NCBI GenBank assembly: GCA_012976225.1
Contig: JAAVVG010000005.1
Location: forward strand, 372,001 to 436,000
Origin: Golubevia sp. BC0850
Taxonomy: Eukaryota > Basidiomycota > Exobasidiomycetes > Golubeviales > Golubeviaceae
DNA: 64,000 nucleotides
Direction: 5' to 3'
Shown: positions 1 to 12,816 of the stretch, one piece after another
How positions within the stretch are numbered: position 1 is the first letter of the stretch
Layout: every line of letters starts with the position of its first letter
Made by a program: the position numbers and the translations under genes
The notes under the pieces: generated by a model
The model's input: only the letters and a program-made list of their open reading frames with translations
Told to the model about the DNA's origin: nothing
The model's database searches: none

Positions 1-669
1 CCTTTCCAGGTGTAGAGTAGACCGTGGTTGTTTACTTTGGTGAGTTGGATAGGTGAATCTTGGGAATGAATTTTTGGGAAAGCTTTGGCTAGATAATCTG
101 AGAAAGGGCTGAAAATAGCTGCCCAAAATTCTGGGTCGGCGTTGACGGTTGGAGAATTGTCTCCTACACTTGTGTCGACTTGAACAGCTCCGGATAAGAG
201 TTGAGCTAGTTCATTGGATGACGGTTGGATGAGATCTGGAAGTGGTTTGAGGTTTAACTCTTGGACTGAGAGAGGAGAGAATTGGAAAAGATTAGCGAAG
301 AGTCGAGTCAATGTCGAGATAGATGAAGGCGACTTGAGACTTACCTTGAGGGCAAGTTGATGAAGATTCATGTTTCAGATCGTTTGAGATTGAATGAGAA
401 CATTTGTGAGAGAAGGTAGCTAATGAAATGGGAACGGGAAAGGGGATCGAAATTGGATTGAAAGAGATCAAGATTAGGGAGAAGAGTGAGAAGAATGTGA
501 TTACCAGCTTCGACTTGAATTTGCTTGAGCTAGGTTGAAATGGATTGGATTGATTGATTGAATGAGGTAATGAACCCGAATCAACCTCTTTCTCTAATCC
601 ATACAACATAATTGGAGATGGTGTTGGGATCAGAAGTCCGCTTTCAAAAGCTTCTTCTTCCCTTTCCAC
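1..669 (-). CDS. CPS1: Carboxypeptidase S-like vacuolar M20 peptidase (5' part only)
   Basis: Two exons are visible: 669..345 and 265..1, running off the window edge. The intron 344..266 has GTAAGT and CTCAG ends. About 196 codons are present. Residues 1-54 are polar, residues 55-80 are a hydrophobic signal anchor following KFKSK, as in type II membrane proteins delivered to the vacuole. After the intron the protein reads CPQ-VQELNLKPLPDL, then VQVDTSVGDNSP, then NHGLLYTWK, which are the landmark N-terminal segments of fungal carboxypeptidase S (Cps1), a zinc metallopeptidase of family M20 that releases C-terminal amino acids from peptides in the vacuole. The metal ligands lie beyond the window. 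It is divergent from MMS19 with only 63 bp between start codons. The family call is strong; the function is inherited from yeast Cps1. Confidence 0.88.
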
Positions 670-732
670 TCACTCACTACTCCTACTAACTACCTCTTTG
701 ATTCTCTTCTCTTCTCCTCTCTTGTCAAAGTT
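670..732. promoter_or_regulatory. 63-bp divergent intergenic promoter region between CPS1 and MMS19
   Basis: Only 63 bp separate the two start codons. The plus strand is CT-rich (many CTC, TCTTCT stretches), a common feature of fungal promoters and leaders. No TATA element is visible. Either the transcription starts overlap or both leaders are very short. Confidence 0.6.
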
Positions 733-3700
733 ATGACATCTGATCAAAGTGGATCGAATTCATCTTCATCGTCAACACCCAACTCACTAGAAATCCAGCA
801 AACTCTTCGAGCCTTCTTCAGTGGAGCATTCAAAGATTCAATCGAGAAAGTTCCTTCAAGGATTCTAAGCTCAATTCAATCAAACCAATTGACTCTATTC
901 CAATTAATTAGACAATTAGGTGAACAATTGACTTCAGAAGATGAAGAATTGAGATCTAAAGCAGTTGAGTTGTTATCAGATTTAGTGTTAGCCTTAACGG
1001 AGAAAGAGAAAGGGAGTGAGATTGAATCATCAGTTGAACAACTAGATAGACAAGCAGTTAGAACTCTCTCTTCTTTCTTCTCTTCCAAATTACAAGATGG
1101 TGAAACTGTAGCTGCTTCAATCTCTCAGAAATACAATTCTACTACAGCTCCTGTACCTGCCAGCGCTCCTTCTACTAGGCAGTTGCCCAGAGATGGAATC
1201 CCTTTTGGCACTGAAATGTTGGCTGCCAGTTTGAAGGCTTTGATTAGGTTGGCTGCTAGGAAGGAATTTGGTGCTGAATCCGCCAAGGAAGTCGCTGAGA
1301 GGTGAGTGGTTCAGCAGTCAGGATCTTGGAGAGGGAACAAGGGAATGGAGAAGCAAGTGGGACTGCAAGATTCTAGCCTTGCATTTCCGCTCATGGAGCT
1401 TTCTCACAAGTTAATCATGAAACTGATTGTAATCCTGAGCATAGATAAGCCCTTGGATAAGACACATAGTCTCGGAAAGATCTCTAATCTCTCTTTTCTT
1501 CTCAATCTCATGTCATCCCCTTTTCTCTTCTCCCTTCTCCAGTCTCATCACCAACTTCCAACCTCGATCTCATCCTCAGTCGATTCGATTCATTCTCTAC
1601 TCCTTACTAGACGTTCTAATAGCACGCTGTCGAACAGCCCTCAAGACCATGGGAGACCAATTCCTATCCGGTTACGTCAAATTAGTAGAAGGAGAAAAAG
1701 ATCCTAGAAATCTAATGTACCTTTTCGCAATCGACAGAGTCCTTCTAATAGAATTCGACCTATCCACAGAAATGGTAGAGAAATTCTTCGACATCACTTT
1801 CTGTTATTTCCCAATCACATTTAAACCCCCACCAGATGATCCCTATGGAATCACTCAATTGGATTTAAAGGTTTCTTTACGTAATTGTTTAGCAGCTCAT
1901 CCAGGTTTAGCACCTCATGCAATGCCATTACTCTTAGAGAAATTATCAGCTTCTTCAGGTGGTGCTAAAAGAGATACTTTGGAAACTTTAGAATTGGCTT
2001 TACCGATTTATGGGAAAGCTGCTACATTAGCCAATCAGAAAAAACTATGGGAAGGTTTGAAAATCGAAATCTTTCATGCTACAGATGATGCTACTTCCAT
2101 TTGTGCTCAGAGAACTTTGGTTAGCTTTTTGAGAACGATTTATCAAGGTCAGGAAAATCCAGATGGGATAGCTCCCAAAGTGGTGGCGGAATGTCTAAGC
2201 GAATTGAAATCCCCAGATAAGGTTTTGGCTTCCCCTGCTTGCTCTGCGTTGGTCTGTTGCGTTAGAGCTTGCGAGGTAACTTCCTATTTAGCCATCACTG
2301 GTTTAGTTGAACAACAACTTGAACTCTTTCAAGATCCAGATGAAGTACCTCTTAGAGCTAGCATTTTGAATCACTTGGGAACTCTGTTTAGAACCATGAG
2401 GGAAACTTATGAAGGGAAAGATGGATTAGAAAAGGTCAAGGTGGCTTTGGAATATGATGATGAAAGGAGTGGGAATCTTAAATTCGATGCTCCATCTACT
2501 GGTACTTCTTCAAAAATTTCCGAAAGTACGGAATCAAGTTCAATTTCTTCAAATCGAAGCTATGCTGGAGATAGAAACCCACTTTCATCTCATCTTTCTA
2601 AATTGATCTCGGCTCTCTCAAATGGTTTGAATTCTCCTTCTTATAGATCTTCAGCCCTTTTCTGTTTATTACACGCTTCTCATATCTCAACGCTTCTATC
2701 TTTCGATGAACTAAGATACCTAGTTTCGGATACGAATAGACTTCTATTACTCTCTCATGTTGAAGATGAAAATTCAAGGAAAGGAGCTTTAGAAACTTTA
2801 AGAGAGATCGGGAAGATGGATGCAAACATTATTGAAGACAACACTTTACCTATGTTATTTGAACAATTACCGGATAGAATGGAATTGCTCGATGATCCAA
2901 ATGCAATGCAAATAGATGGAAGGGATGAAGATGTAGAGACCGAAGAAAGCTCCAGGAGATCGAAAGTCAGGTTAGCTTTGGGAGCTCTTTCAAGGTTATG
3001 TGGTGCTAGTCCCGCTCTTCTGGACATGCTAGTAGTCAGAGTCTGTACCAAGTTAGATCTCTGTTGCTCTCCCTCAATCTCAAGCTCTCAAGATGCCAGT
3101 CCGGAGAGATTGAAGAAAATCAGGGAGGACAACGTAGGATATGCAAGAGGATTAATCTTGACTCTTCAGACGGTCTTCGAAGAAAGAGCAGCTTTGGCTT
3201 CAACAATCAAAGATCCAAAGAAGGAAGAATCAGTGCCGAAGATTGGATTCGGATTGAGCAAGACCTCATCAGCTGAAACCAAGGACGTTTTGCTGCTACG
3301 ATACGCAAAAGATTTACCTCCAAGGTTATGCTCTTTAGTTTTGGCTTCTTCAATTCGTTGGTCTTTGAACCTTTCTCAATCTACTAACGAATCGATTCAA
3401 CCAGTCGGAACTGATTCTTCACTTCTATTAGACATCGCTTCTCTACTTTCACTTTTAGTTCGTTCATTATCGACACCTCAACAGGAATTCATCAAGAGCT
3501 GGTTATACACGATCTTCATCAATGGAGAATTCAACTCCAATTTGACTAGTTTCAGATCTTTGAAAGAAGTCTTGACTCTTTCGAGAAGTGGGTCTTTCCC
3601 CGAGTGGAAGTTCAATCCGTTAGGTTTAAATTCGGATGAAGCTCAAAAGAACTCCTTAATCTTATTGGCCAGTTTCTTGGTTTCTTCAAATGCAACTCTC

Positions 3701-5312
3701 TCTCTTCCAGACGTTTCTCTTTCTGAACTTTCCACTTCCAACAATAGTGAAACGACTCTCAATTGGTTCTCTCATCTCCTCAAGTTGACTTGTCATTCGA
3801 CTTCAAACCTACAGTTAGAAGGTTGTTTAGCTCTATTAGAATCTTGTTCCAACAAACACGTTGGAGCTTTGGGTATGAAATTACCAACAAGAGTCGATGA
3901 AATCTTAACAGAATTTTGGGAGAAAGAATTTCAGAATTCGAATCTTGATGAAGGTTCGACGAAGAATCTCAAGAGAAGAGAAAATGCGATCAAAGCTTGG
4001 TTCTCAGTTGCTAGAGGGTTTGTCGTTAGAGCTCATTCAAAAGGAGAAGAAATGGTTGAAAGAGTTAGAGTATCCCTTTTTGAAAGATCAGATTCTGAAG
4101 GCGAAAATCAAGATGAAATGGAAATGAAAGTTATGGCTGCTAAATGGCTTGGTATGGTTGCGAAAGAAGGTGGGAATTTGAGGAAGGAAAATGGGGCGGT
4201 CGTTAGAGTGAGTAAACAGATGAACGAAGGAGATTCAAAAGTCAGTCCCTTGCTGATCTAACGCGACCTCTTCTCGTATCTTCTTTCAGCTACTTCATCG
4301 TCAAAGATTCTTCTCCTTCATTTTACCCAAGTTAATTCAAGGTCATAAAGCCAGCGCCGAATCCAGATTATTGTCTTCAACCTCAACTTCAACTTCAACT
4401 CCGATTGATCCTTCAGAACATCTTTATCTTCTATCGCTTTCTTCACTTTTACCTTCTCTACCTCATTCTTTGTTATCGGCTTCATCATCGACTACTCAAC
4501 AGAGTCTTCTTTCTTCATTACTTCCACTTCTTTTAAGGATGTTATCTTTACCTTCTTCTTCTGCTAGAACTTCTGCTGCTGAAAGTATTGGAATGATCAC
4601 GATTCTAGGTGCTAAGGAAAGAGCTAATAGAAGTAGAGAAGATAGAGAAAGGACTTTACTTCCTGCTAGTGGGAGAGTTGAGAAAACTCATGAGAAGGAA
4701 AATGGGAATGAAAGGGTTTTGGATGGATTGGATGTTTTGAGGGAACAGTTCAGCGGGATCATTAAGAGATTGTTGAATAATGTTGAACCCGATGAGTGGA
4801 ACATTCCCGTGAGTAAGAATTGAACTTTGAGGGTGGCGTTTCGAAGAGGAAGAGGAGCCGTTCCCTCTCTTTCCTTCTCTCCATCAGTGCCCTCCTTTCA
4901 GTCTATGAATGCATGGGAATGTTTTATTATCTCAGTGAACTCACTGAAACCTCTTACTTCTTTTCCATCTTCTCTTGCTTTTTACGAATAGTCGACTCGA
5001 GTGGCAACTCTTCAAACCCTCTGCATTCTAGCCAAATGCTATCCACCTCGAGATTCGGTCTTACACTCTGAAGCCAAGGGGGTTATAAGGACTCTTGGAG
5101 GTTTGCCTCCTCTATCTCAACCTGGTCTCATGTCAAGTGGCGTTCAGACGGAGGAAGGATTGGAGACGATGAAGAAGCGACAAAAGAAGAGGGGGAACGG
5201 GAGTGGAATCGGAATCGATGATCCAAAGAGAAGAGTGAGGTTGGAAGCTGTGGAAGCTAGAGATGCTTGGTTCTACAGAGAATCTGTCTCTGGTGGCGAT
5301 TCCGAGGAGTGA
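733..5312 (+). CDS. MMS19: MMS19/Met18-like cytosolic Fe-S assembly (CIA) targeting factor
   Basis: Exons: 733..1301, 1543..4207, 4290..4808, 4992..5312, giving about 1357 residues with all phases consistent. Mms19 is a HEAT-repeat scaffold of the CIA targeting complex that passes Fe-S clusters to DNA-repair and replication enzymes. The N-terminal domain contains GEKDPRN and FCYFPITFKPPPDDPYG, close to the conserved GEKDPRNLL and CYFPI-F-PPPNDPHGI segments of the family. The C-terminal HEAT region contains LLHRQRFF (human LLYRQCFF) and ends with KRRVRLEAVEARDAWF, matching the KKRLVRKEAVSARGEWFL terminus known from human MMS19. Length fits (about 1030 in human and yeast) with extra low-complexity inserts. 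The donor of intron 2 could be GTGAGT at 4208 or GTCAGT at 4241; both keep frame. Confidence 0.93.
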
Positions 5313-5841
5313 CGGAGAGATAGGAAATTGGTCGCTGTTCCCTGCCTATTTAACATTTAATTTAGAGCAATCTCATGTACTCCTACAGCTACTTCATATC
5401 ATAGAAATCTGCATTTTTTCATCTTTCAATTGCTGTAATTTAATCTGAGTTTTGAGAGGAAGGTAAAAAAAGATGGAGATATCTGATCCGAGAGAGTGGA
5501 ATCTTGTGAAGCCCAGACCAACGGCCACTCCATCCAACTTCTTCCTCTTCTTGTTCGACACAACTTCCTCCTCCTAATGTCATTGAAACAGTGACCAGCA
5601 AATCAAGACTCAAAGCCACCAAGCAGCGGTTCTACTTCGGCCATCTTTCAATTCCACTCTCGCAAAGCCAGACCTCGCTTTAGCTTTAGTCATCCTCTAA
5701 AGCCTCACTAGCTATCCTAGAGGATTCAATCCATCATAGGTCTTATAACAATCCATCCAATCAACTCTTTATCTCTCTCTACTACTCATTGTTACTTTCA
5801 CCTGGCTCTGAAGATCATCCAATCCTGTCCAATCCTATCAA
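5313..5841. other. Intergenic: MMS19 3' end and forkhead-like gene leader
   Basis: No credible reading frame or RNA gene seen. The right half is pyrimidine-rich (for example tctctctctactactc before 5790), consistent with a leader or promoter of the downstream gene. Confidence 0.5.
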
Positions 5842-8800
5842 ATGCAGGGTGCCTCTTCTTACTATCACCTTCAGCACGATCCAGCCGATTGTCCACTTCC
5901 TCCTTCTGCTGCAAGATCTCCTCAATATCCTCGTTCTGGTGCACATTCACCTCTCAACTCCTTCAACAACGATGCGTATCATCAAAGCCAGCATTACCTT
6001 CAACAGAGTCAGCATCGCAGTCCGAATGGATTGAGTCTGGCAATGGGGCAAAGTGGGGATCCAAATCCACATCAACACCTTCAACAATCTCAATTCGATC
6101 TCAACTCATTCGATCTATCTCCATCTCAGACCAACTTTCAATTCCAGCACTCCCCCCGTGGTCCAGGTCATTCGGATGGAAGTAACAACAGTAGTGGTGG
6201 GACCATCTCCCCCAATCCTGCTCAAGCCTTGGCCTACGCAAACGCTCAACTCTCTCAATACCTAGCTTCAGGAACTACTGAAGTTCCAAGTGGAATCCCT
6301 GCTCCAGTCAACAACCAGAAGTCGCAACAATTCCAACCTACCTACAATCAAAACCAACCCACTCAAGCTGTTGCGAGTGGAAGTGCTCTACCCCACTATC
6401 TCAACCCTCAGGCTCTAAGCAACGCCTTATCAGACTACGCAAGTATGAGCACGAATGCAGGTGGGAAGGGAAAAGCAAAGTCTTCATTCGGAAACAAAGC
6501 AAACGCTTGGAACTCAGCTCCAGTCTCTGCCGGCCATTCTCCTCCTGGAACTCCTGCTACTGGCGCAGGCGGTGCAAAGCAGAGAGCTTCTCATGGTCCA
6601 ACATCCAGTCTATCGAACTCCAAGAAGAAGAAGACAGGTAGCTCCACTACTGGAGCCACCACTCCTTCCCTTCAATCTTCCAAATCCAACGCTAGTGCTT
6701 CTAATTCGAATTCCACTACTTCTGCGGCAACGTCTAATCCTCCAGCTTCAAGTTCTAGAGTAGCTGCAAGTAGTGTTACTGGAAAGAGGCTTAACTGGGC
6801 AGAGATGATCGTCTTCACTATAGCGGATCAACCGGAAGGAAGAATGGTGGTTCATGATCTGTTTGAGGGAATGGTAGCAAAGTACCCAGCCATTAATGAA
6901 TGGGCAGATGGTGCAGGATGGGAGGTGAGTTTTGAAGTTGAGCTAGGAGTTGGGCGGTTAGCAGATTTGAGGGTCGCAGAGGGTCGAAGCGAGAAAGGAC
7001 AAGGCTGATGGAACGATTGGAGATCTTTTAGAACAGCTGGTCAATGATCTAGGCGTCAAAACTTCAGAAGAAAAGGTACAGTGCAGTTACTGTGGCAAAC
7101 GGAGGCAAAGTCGAATGTGAGGTCGAATGTATGCGTCGAAAAGGATTGACGTCTTGGCCATCTTTTCGCGCTAGAAGGCTACCTCGAGGGGCTCTCTTTC
7201 TCTATCCGAGCTTCTTTCTATCAAGCCTTTCTCGGCTTTTGGGCCAACGTTTCTCCTGCTGATTCGACGTCTCGTTGCCTTCTCTCCACTTCACAGGGTC
7301 GAGTGAAGAACAGGATCAAATCAACCTTATCTATCAAGGGAAACCTCTTCGTCAAGGTGGCAAGATCTTCTGCAGGTGCGGCTCCTTCCTCTAGTAATCA
7401 AGTCTCTAAAGGTTCTTGGTGGACACTCTCCGAGGAAGCTCAAACTGCTCTTCGAGATGGCAACGTCCCAGCTGTCGTCAGAGCCAAGCCCCCGAAATCC
7501 GAGAAGGATGGAAAGGCTGAAACAGCAGCGAAGGAAGGAAGTCAGGAGAGAGGAAGAGATTCCACTCACAATGGTGGTAGAAGTGGAACTAGCTCTGCTG
7601 CTCACTCAAGAAGAAACAGCCCCGTCAGGGTGGGAAACGCAGCTAGGTCGGCTAGAGGTGTAGGATCAGGTCACAATCTCTCTAGAGGTCAACAAGAGAT
7701 TCAAGCCATGACTATGACGATGTCAAACAACAGCAATGCTTCCAGTCCGCAAGGGAATACAGCTTCTCCTCAAACCTCAAATCACGCTGCTCTCTACGGC
7801 ATGACTAGTCTGAATCCAGCTCATCAGAACCACCAACATTATGATTCCAATGCCTCTCTCTCGGACTCGCCGGATGGAGCTTCGCCCGACTCCGTTTCGA
7901 CGTCTTCATCTTCTAAGCCTTCTGGAATGAGCTCGTTAGCCATGTCACCTACTTCCACCTCTCTCTCCATGCCTACCTTCAACCCAACTGGCCATAATGG
8001 TCCTTCGATGCCCTTCCCATGGGTCGGAAACGCGTCAGCTTCCTCCTCTTCTCCTCCTTCTAACTCTGCAATTCAAGATCAAGAATTCCCACCCATGCTG
8101 AACCTCGGAGGAATCGGAACCCCCTCTGGCCCCGGTCACCCAAATGGAATGGGAATGGAAGGACTGGACTCGCTTACTAGGCCATTCGACCCTTCTTCAG
8201 AAGTGGAAGGGAACGATCGACAGTTGAGTCCCACAGCCAGCTCGTCTCTCTCCCTTGCCTCTGGATCTGGATCTGGTTCTTCTAGGAGCAGAGGTGCCTC
8301 CGAAGAGCTCGGCGGACTTGGAGGTCAGGCCAGGAAAGGAGGAGCGTCATCGACTTCTGGAAATCCAAGGCCTACTGGTTCAAGAAGAGGATCTCTGGAG
8401 CACGTCAGCTTTACTCTTCCAGTCGATAGTGCTGGTAACAATCGAGCTCCTGGAACTGGTCCTATCAATCCTCCCAACTCGAATCCTTCCAATCGAAACC
8501 TGAGCTCGGGAGAATGGGAACAACTCCAGCAGTTTCAACGTCAGCAAATTTCTGAGCAAAGATTCAAACAACAGCTTCAAAGCTCACTACTTCGAGAACA
8601 GCAACAGCAAGCAAATGCAGGCAGCGGCGTTCAGCAACTACCTTACAGAGTCGGAGAAGCTTTCGCTGGAGGAGACGAGACTCCTTCCAACGCTTCTTCG
8701 ATCCCTACTTCGCCTTTCTACTCCTTCTCTTCGTTGGACGACGATGCAAGCGGTTTGAATGATCTTGGAATGAACTTCAGCGATATGAACGGATTCGGGA

Positions 8801-8940
8801 ATGGGATGGATATGAATGGCATGGGGATGGATCTCGATCTGGATCTTGATTCTCTTCTTATGAACGGAATGGAAATGCCAAACAGCGGGAACAATCGTGG
8901 GGAAGGGTCCGAAAACTGGAATCAGTCGGAGCAGATTTGA
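5842..8940 (+). CDS. Forkhead-like (winged-helix) putative transcription factor
   Basis: Exons 5842..6924 and 7297..8940 give about 908 residues; the 372-nt intron joins in phase 0 inside the DNA-binding domain. Residues 1-313 are Gln/Ser/Pro-rich. Residues about 314-406 align with a forkhead fold: KRLNWAEMIVFTIADQPEGR corresponds to the KPPYSYA-LI-AI start, VVHDLFEGMVAKYP to the LSDIYE-I---FP helix, GWE-GRVKNRIKSTLS to helix 3, NLFVKV to CFVKV and GSWWTLSEEA to G-YWTL-P-A. The downstream 500 residues are disordered, with a Gln-rich stretch and a C-terminal Met/Asp/Leu-rich patch (LDLDLDSLL) that looks like an acidic activation region. In helix 3 the usual His is replaced, so the family call is by overall pattern. 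Nuclear regulator is inferred; targets are unknown. Confidence 0.68.
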
Positions 8941-9628
8941 TGAAGGCAACTCGAAGCTATCCAAGCTCGACTTGACCAAGAATGAAAGAATCTGCATCAA
9001 CTGCTCTACTTCACAATACGAACCACCTTCTCCGCCTTTACGGGCACTTTTCTCCACGTTCTCCTGCAACCATTCGAATTCTTGTATACCCATCTCTGCT
9101 TTTGTCTCCGTCCTTTGTTGTTCAATCTCTTCAATCTGATTTTCGTTTCTCTCTCGGGTCTTGGATGTCTTGGACACACAGATGGAAGACTCTCTTTGCT
9201 CTCATGGCTCTACTAGGTTAGGTTACAAGATACGCCAGTCTTTGAAGGCCACTGAAAAGTGATTTGAAACTCTTCTTCTGTTCGTTCGATTCTGTGATGA
9301 ACTCGATATCCACGAACGCTACAATCTTCTCGGCTTCTCGACAGATTTTCTCTGCCGGTTTACAGAGTTTTGCATCCTCTCGTCCTCGTTGTCAGCCAAA
9401 GAGGTAACGGTAAAAAGAGAAGAGAGAACAAGACTTAAGAGCGAAGAGATCCTCACAAAGTTCTTCTCAACCTCGAGGTCTTTGCAGTACTAGATAGAAT
9501 TACAGAGTGTGCGAGTGACAAATCGGACAGAAGTAAGAGAGGTACAACAGACAACCAAAAGAGCCAAAAATTAAAACATATATAGGTGACAGAAAAAGAG
9601 CAAGCGGAGAGGATAAAGCTAGAAGGAA
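8941..9628. other. Convergent intergenic region
   Basis: Tail-to-tail space between the forkhead-like gene and the F-box gene, so it holds both 3' untranslated regions. Short open frames here lack splice logic or family motifs; I see no gene. Confidence 0.55.
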
Positions 9629-11904
9629 TCAGATGGTCAACCTGTGACCCACAGCAACAGCACCCATATCTCTCCACCATAACCTGAACTCGTCAACGCT
9701 AGAGATGTGCATTTGAGCCGGAAACCATGTCGCGTCGACGAAACCAGCTTCTGCGATCCGACCGTGAGCTGGGGCGATGAAGCCAGGCTCTACGTGATTA
9801 TCGTTGGAAGAGGTATAACCCAGCATGGACGAATTTGAGGTCTTCTCATCAGTTCTATGAGGATATGGAAGATGGTTTCTGAAAGCAGGAGGTGGGGCTC
9901 TCCACGGAATTGGGACGCAGCCAGGGTCGTCGAGGAAAGCCCTGAACGAAACTTGTCCTCTTGGAACATGATTATCCCCACTAATCTTGGTGCCGACCAA
10001 GACCCTGACTCCTGGCTTGACCGACGAGGTCGAGATGGACATGGCGGCGTACATGTCTGAATCTTGAAGTGTTGAGGGCTCTGGCCACCAAGAAGGGTGA
10101 TCCACTTTGGGTTGGTCTGGAAGAGGTAAAGCGTTAGAGAATTCTTCTTCTGATAAAAGGCGACTTCGAAGGTATATCTGAAAGGAGGAAGGAGAGACAG
10201 GGGAGGGGATCGACAGTTAGCGCTCAGAAGTAAATTGTGACAACAACCAGTACTCACTAGCTCGCACCCGTGTGGTCCATATGATACACCGTACAACCCT
10301 TCTATACTATCCCAATTGAAGTCAGGGTGGGAAGGATCCATATCTGGGGACGGACGCCTGTGCTCAAATTCCTCTGACTCCCTGTTGAACCTCGGAAGCT
10401 CTCTCAACCCTTTCTTATCCGGAGGTTTCAAAGGAAAGAAACTAAGTGGCTTGTGAAGATAAGCTGCGTGAAAATTTTCGGACCTATCGGCTTGATCGTA
10501 TGGAGGAGGATCTGGATTCATGACCAGTCTGTTGATCTTGATCTCGACTCCCGCCGATGCTGCTTGACTCGTGTAATCGTAAGGAGTGACTTTTCTGGAA
10601 GCAGATGGTGTTAGATCGAGATTTGAGGGGCAGCATTCTACTGAAGAGAAGGCAGGTAGACTTGCTGGAGTAGGGAAGCGAGATGGAAGGGATCCGTGTC
10701 CTGTTGGTCGACTCCAGTTGCTGAAGTCTTCCTCCGCTCCTTCGTAGAGATTTATCCTTTGGAGCTTGAGATCCAGTAATTCTTGGGGTTGAGCAGAAAC
10801 CGAAGAAGATTCTTGAGTTCCACCCTTCGACCTCCAGAGAATCTGAGCTTGGGATCCTGTCGAGGTCGAAGAGCTCAGTCTTTTCCTCAGCTTAGAGACG
10901 AAGTCCTTCCAATCGGCCCTCCAGAGATCCGAATAGACAGCTCCTGGATAGCATAAGTCCACCTGGAGGTATAGAAGGATTCAGAGAAGAAATGAGTCAG
11001 TTTTGTTTCACCTTGACCTCTGAAAGGTACCCTTAAGTTGTCCAGGGATGGCAGGAGGATAGAATGGAGAAGGAGATCCCACTTGAGGTCTGAAAGCTCA
11101 CCTTCAACAACTCATTCCATCTTTCCAGAGAAGTGCCTCCTCCAATGCCAGTGACTATCGATTGACCTAATTCGAAAGAGGTTATGTCTTTCCAAGTCGC
11201 CCAATCAGCCTTGATGAGCTTGTTGGTGAAGCTGACGTTTTGACATAAGAAAGTTGGACCATTTGGATTAGAAAGGCTGCTAGGAAGGAAGGAGATCCTG
11301 ATAGTCTTGCCAAAGTCGGGTAGGTCACCTTGCCAGAATCCTAAGAGCTCAGAGTATAGTCGAATGAAGAGGTAGACCTCGTAGAAGGAGCATGCTGATT
11401 CGAAGGATGCGATTCCATTGGGTGTCATGACTGAGAGAAGATCCAAAGAGGAGGAGGACGTTGAGGTTGACGCTTGGTCGTCTGATAGAACTGGCGTGAT
11501 GGATAAGGCATCCTCGATAAACCTCTTCCACAAACTTGAGTGAATGGAAAGAGAAGAAGAGGAAGAGAATCTTTCAGAACATTCTTTCCTGCTGAGATCA
11601 TGGTCGTCTTGGAACTCCGCCTTGATGAGCGAACTGCAGATTGTTGTCCTATTCTGTTATCCTGCTGATTCCTGTTCTGATAGTGCTCTCCGTTCCTCTA
11701 CAAGTAATTGTGCCCCTTCTCTTCTTGGATGACTCACCCATCTGATAATCCAGCAGTCCTCAAAGATTTGCAAGTTCTGCAGATCTTTGCTAGTTCTTTT
11801 GGAGTCAAGAAGGCGAGCAGCTGAACCTGAATCTCAGGTGGTAGTGAGTCGAGCAACACTTCCACTTGGATGAACCTCTCTCTCTCTCCCGAGTCTCCTT
11901 CCAT
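9629..11904 (-). CDS. F-box protein with Fbxo31-like C-terminal domain
   Basis: Exons 11904..11738, 11534..11102, 10962..10258, 10177..9629 give about 617 residues with phases that close. The first exon encodes the F-box (LDSLPPEIQVQLLAFLTPKE then LAKICRTCKSLR, residues about 18-50), the segment that recruits Skp1 in SCF ubiquitin ligases. The C-terminal half has YGVSYGPHGCEL-IYLRSR, KISGDNHVPRGQVSF, and a final GRIAEAGFVDATWFPAQMHI followed by DEFRLWW, the pattern of the FBXO31-type domain (GTYGPHG-E, KITGDPNVPAGE, GRVAGHGF-NP-WIP). The likely role is substrate recognition for ubiquitination; the substrate cannot be read from sequence. The ATG at 11904 is the first in frame ahead of the F-box. 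Confidence 0.8.
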
Positions 11905-12816
11905 CTTTGCTGACTTGGGTTGAAAGTGTTGAATGAATGAGTGATGAGTTGAGAGGATGATAGGACTGACTATACTGTATATGATTTGGTAAGACTTCTT
12001 GGAATGAGTGGTTGTACATTTTACTAAGTGGGAAAAGAAGCTTCAATTCGGAATAGAACTTCGGTTCCTTGCTTCTTTCGGCATCTCCCCTTATCGCGAA
12101 TTCCACAGAATCCAGCGGCTACCCTCTTTTTTTGAACTGGAAGCTGGAAGGTCGAGACTCGAGATGGAGAAAACAGTGGGAGAGGCAGCAGGCAGACGCA
12201 ATTCTTGATTCTTGGGGGATTGAATGTTGGAAATTTGAAAGAAATAGCAAGAAGAGAGTGTAGACATCTGAGAAAGGCAAATGAAAGGACAAAGAAAGAA
12301 AGCGAAAAGAGCAGTGCGTGACAAGAAGTGCGTTGGAAAAGGGGGGGGGGGGTGAAGATGATTGTAAATTGAACTTTTTGGAGTTGAATGGATGTAATTT
12401 GAATGAAATTAAAGTGATCGATGGATAGATGTCAGGGTATTCAGAAGTTTTTGATGAGAGTTTTGGTCTGTTCGAGAGATAAAGCTGAACAGAAAAGGGT
12501 TGTGTGAAGATTGAGACTTGGGGAAGAGAATTAAAGGAGAGTGTGATTTTGATAAATATTTTTTGAGTTTTGTGATCTTGAGATCTTAGAGAAATTGGGA
12601 AAGTGAAAGCAGACAGCATTGGAAGAGAACGAATGAATTAGGCTGGGTCTATTTGAGCATCGATTAGATTTGGAACTTGGAAAGGTTGGAAGTTAAACAA
12701 AAGTGGGATGAGAAGAAAGCGAACTGAAGAATGCTCGACTTTGAGTTGTCTCTTTGATGTGTGAAGTTGAGGCCGATTTTGAATGAAGCTGGAATCTGAC
12801 CGTCATCTTCAGTTTC
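11905..12816. other. Long intergenic region with a 12-G run
   Basis: Sits between the start of the F-box gene and the stop of the next minus-strand gene, so it should hold the F-box gene's promoter and leader plus a 3' UTR. Open frames on either strand are short and without recognisable motifs. A homopolymer of 12 G lies at 12341-12352. No RNA gene seen. Confidence 0.5.

Noticed and set aside
2598-3276. Open frames on both strands inside the MMS19 coding exon
   Set aside because: They overlap a well-supported exon, lack recognisable motifs and follow the codon shadow of the sense frame.
12119-12619. Minus-strand open frame of about 165 codons upstream of the F-box gene
   Set aside because: Composition is a Phe/Ser/Leu-rich translation of CT-rich leader sequence; no motif and no splice logic.
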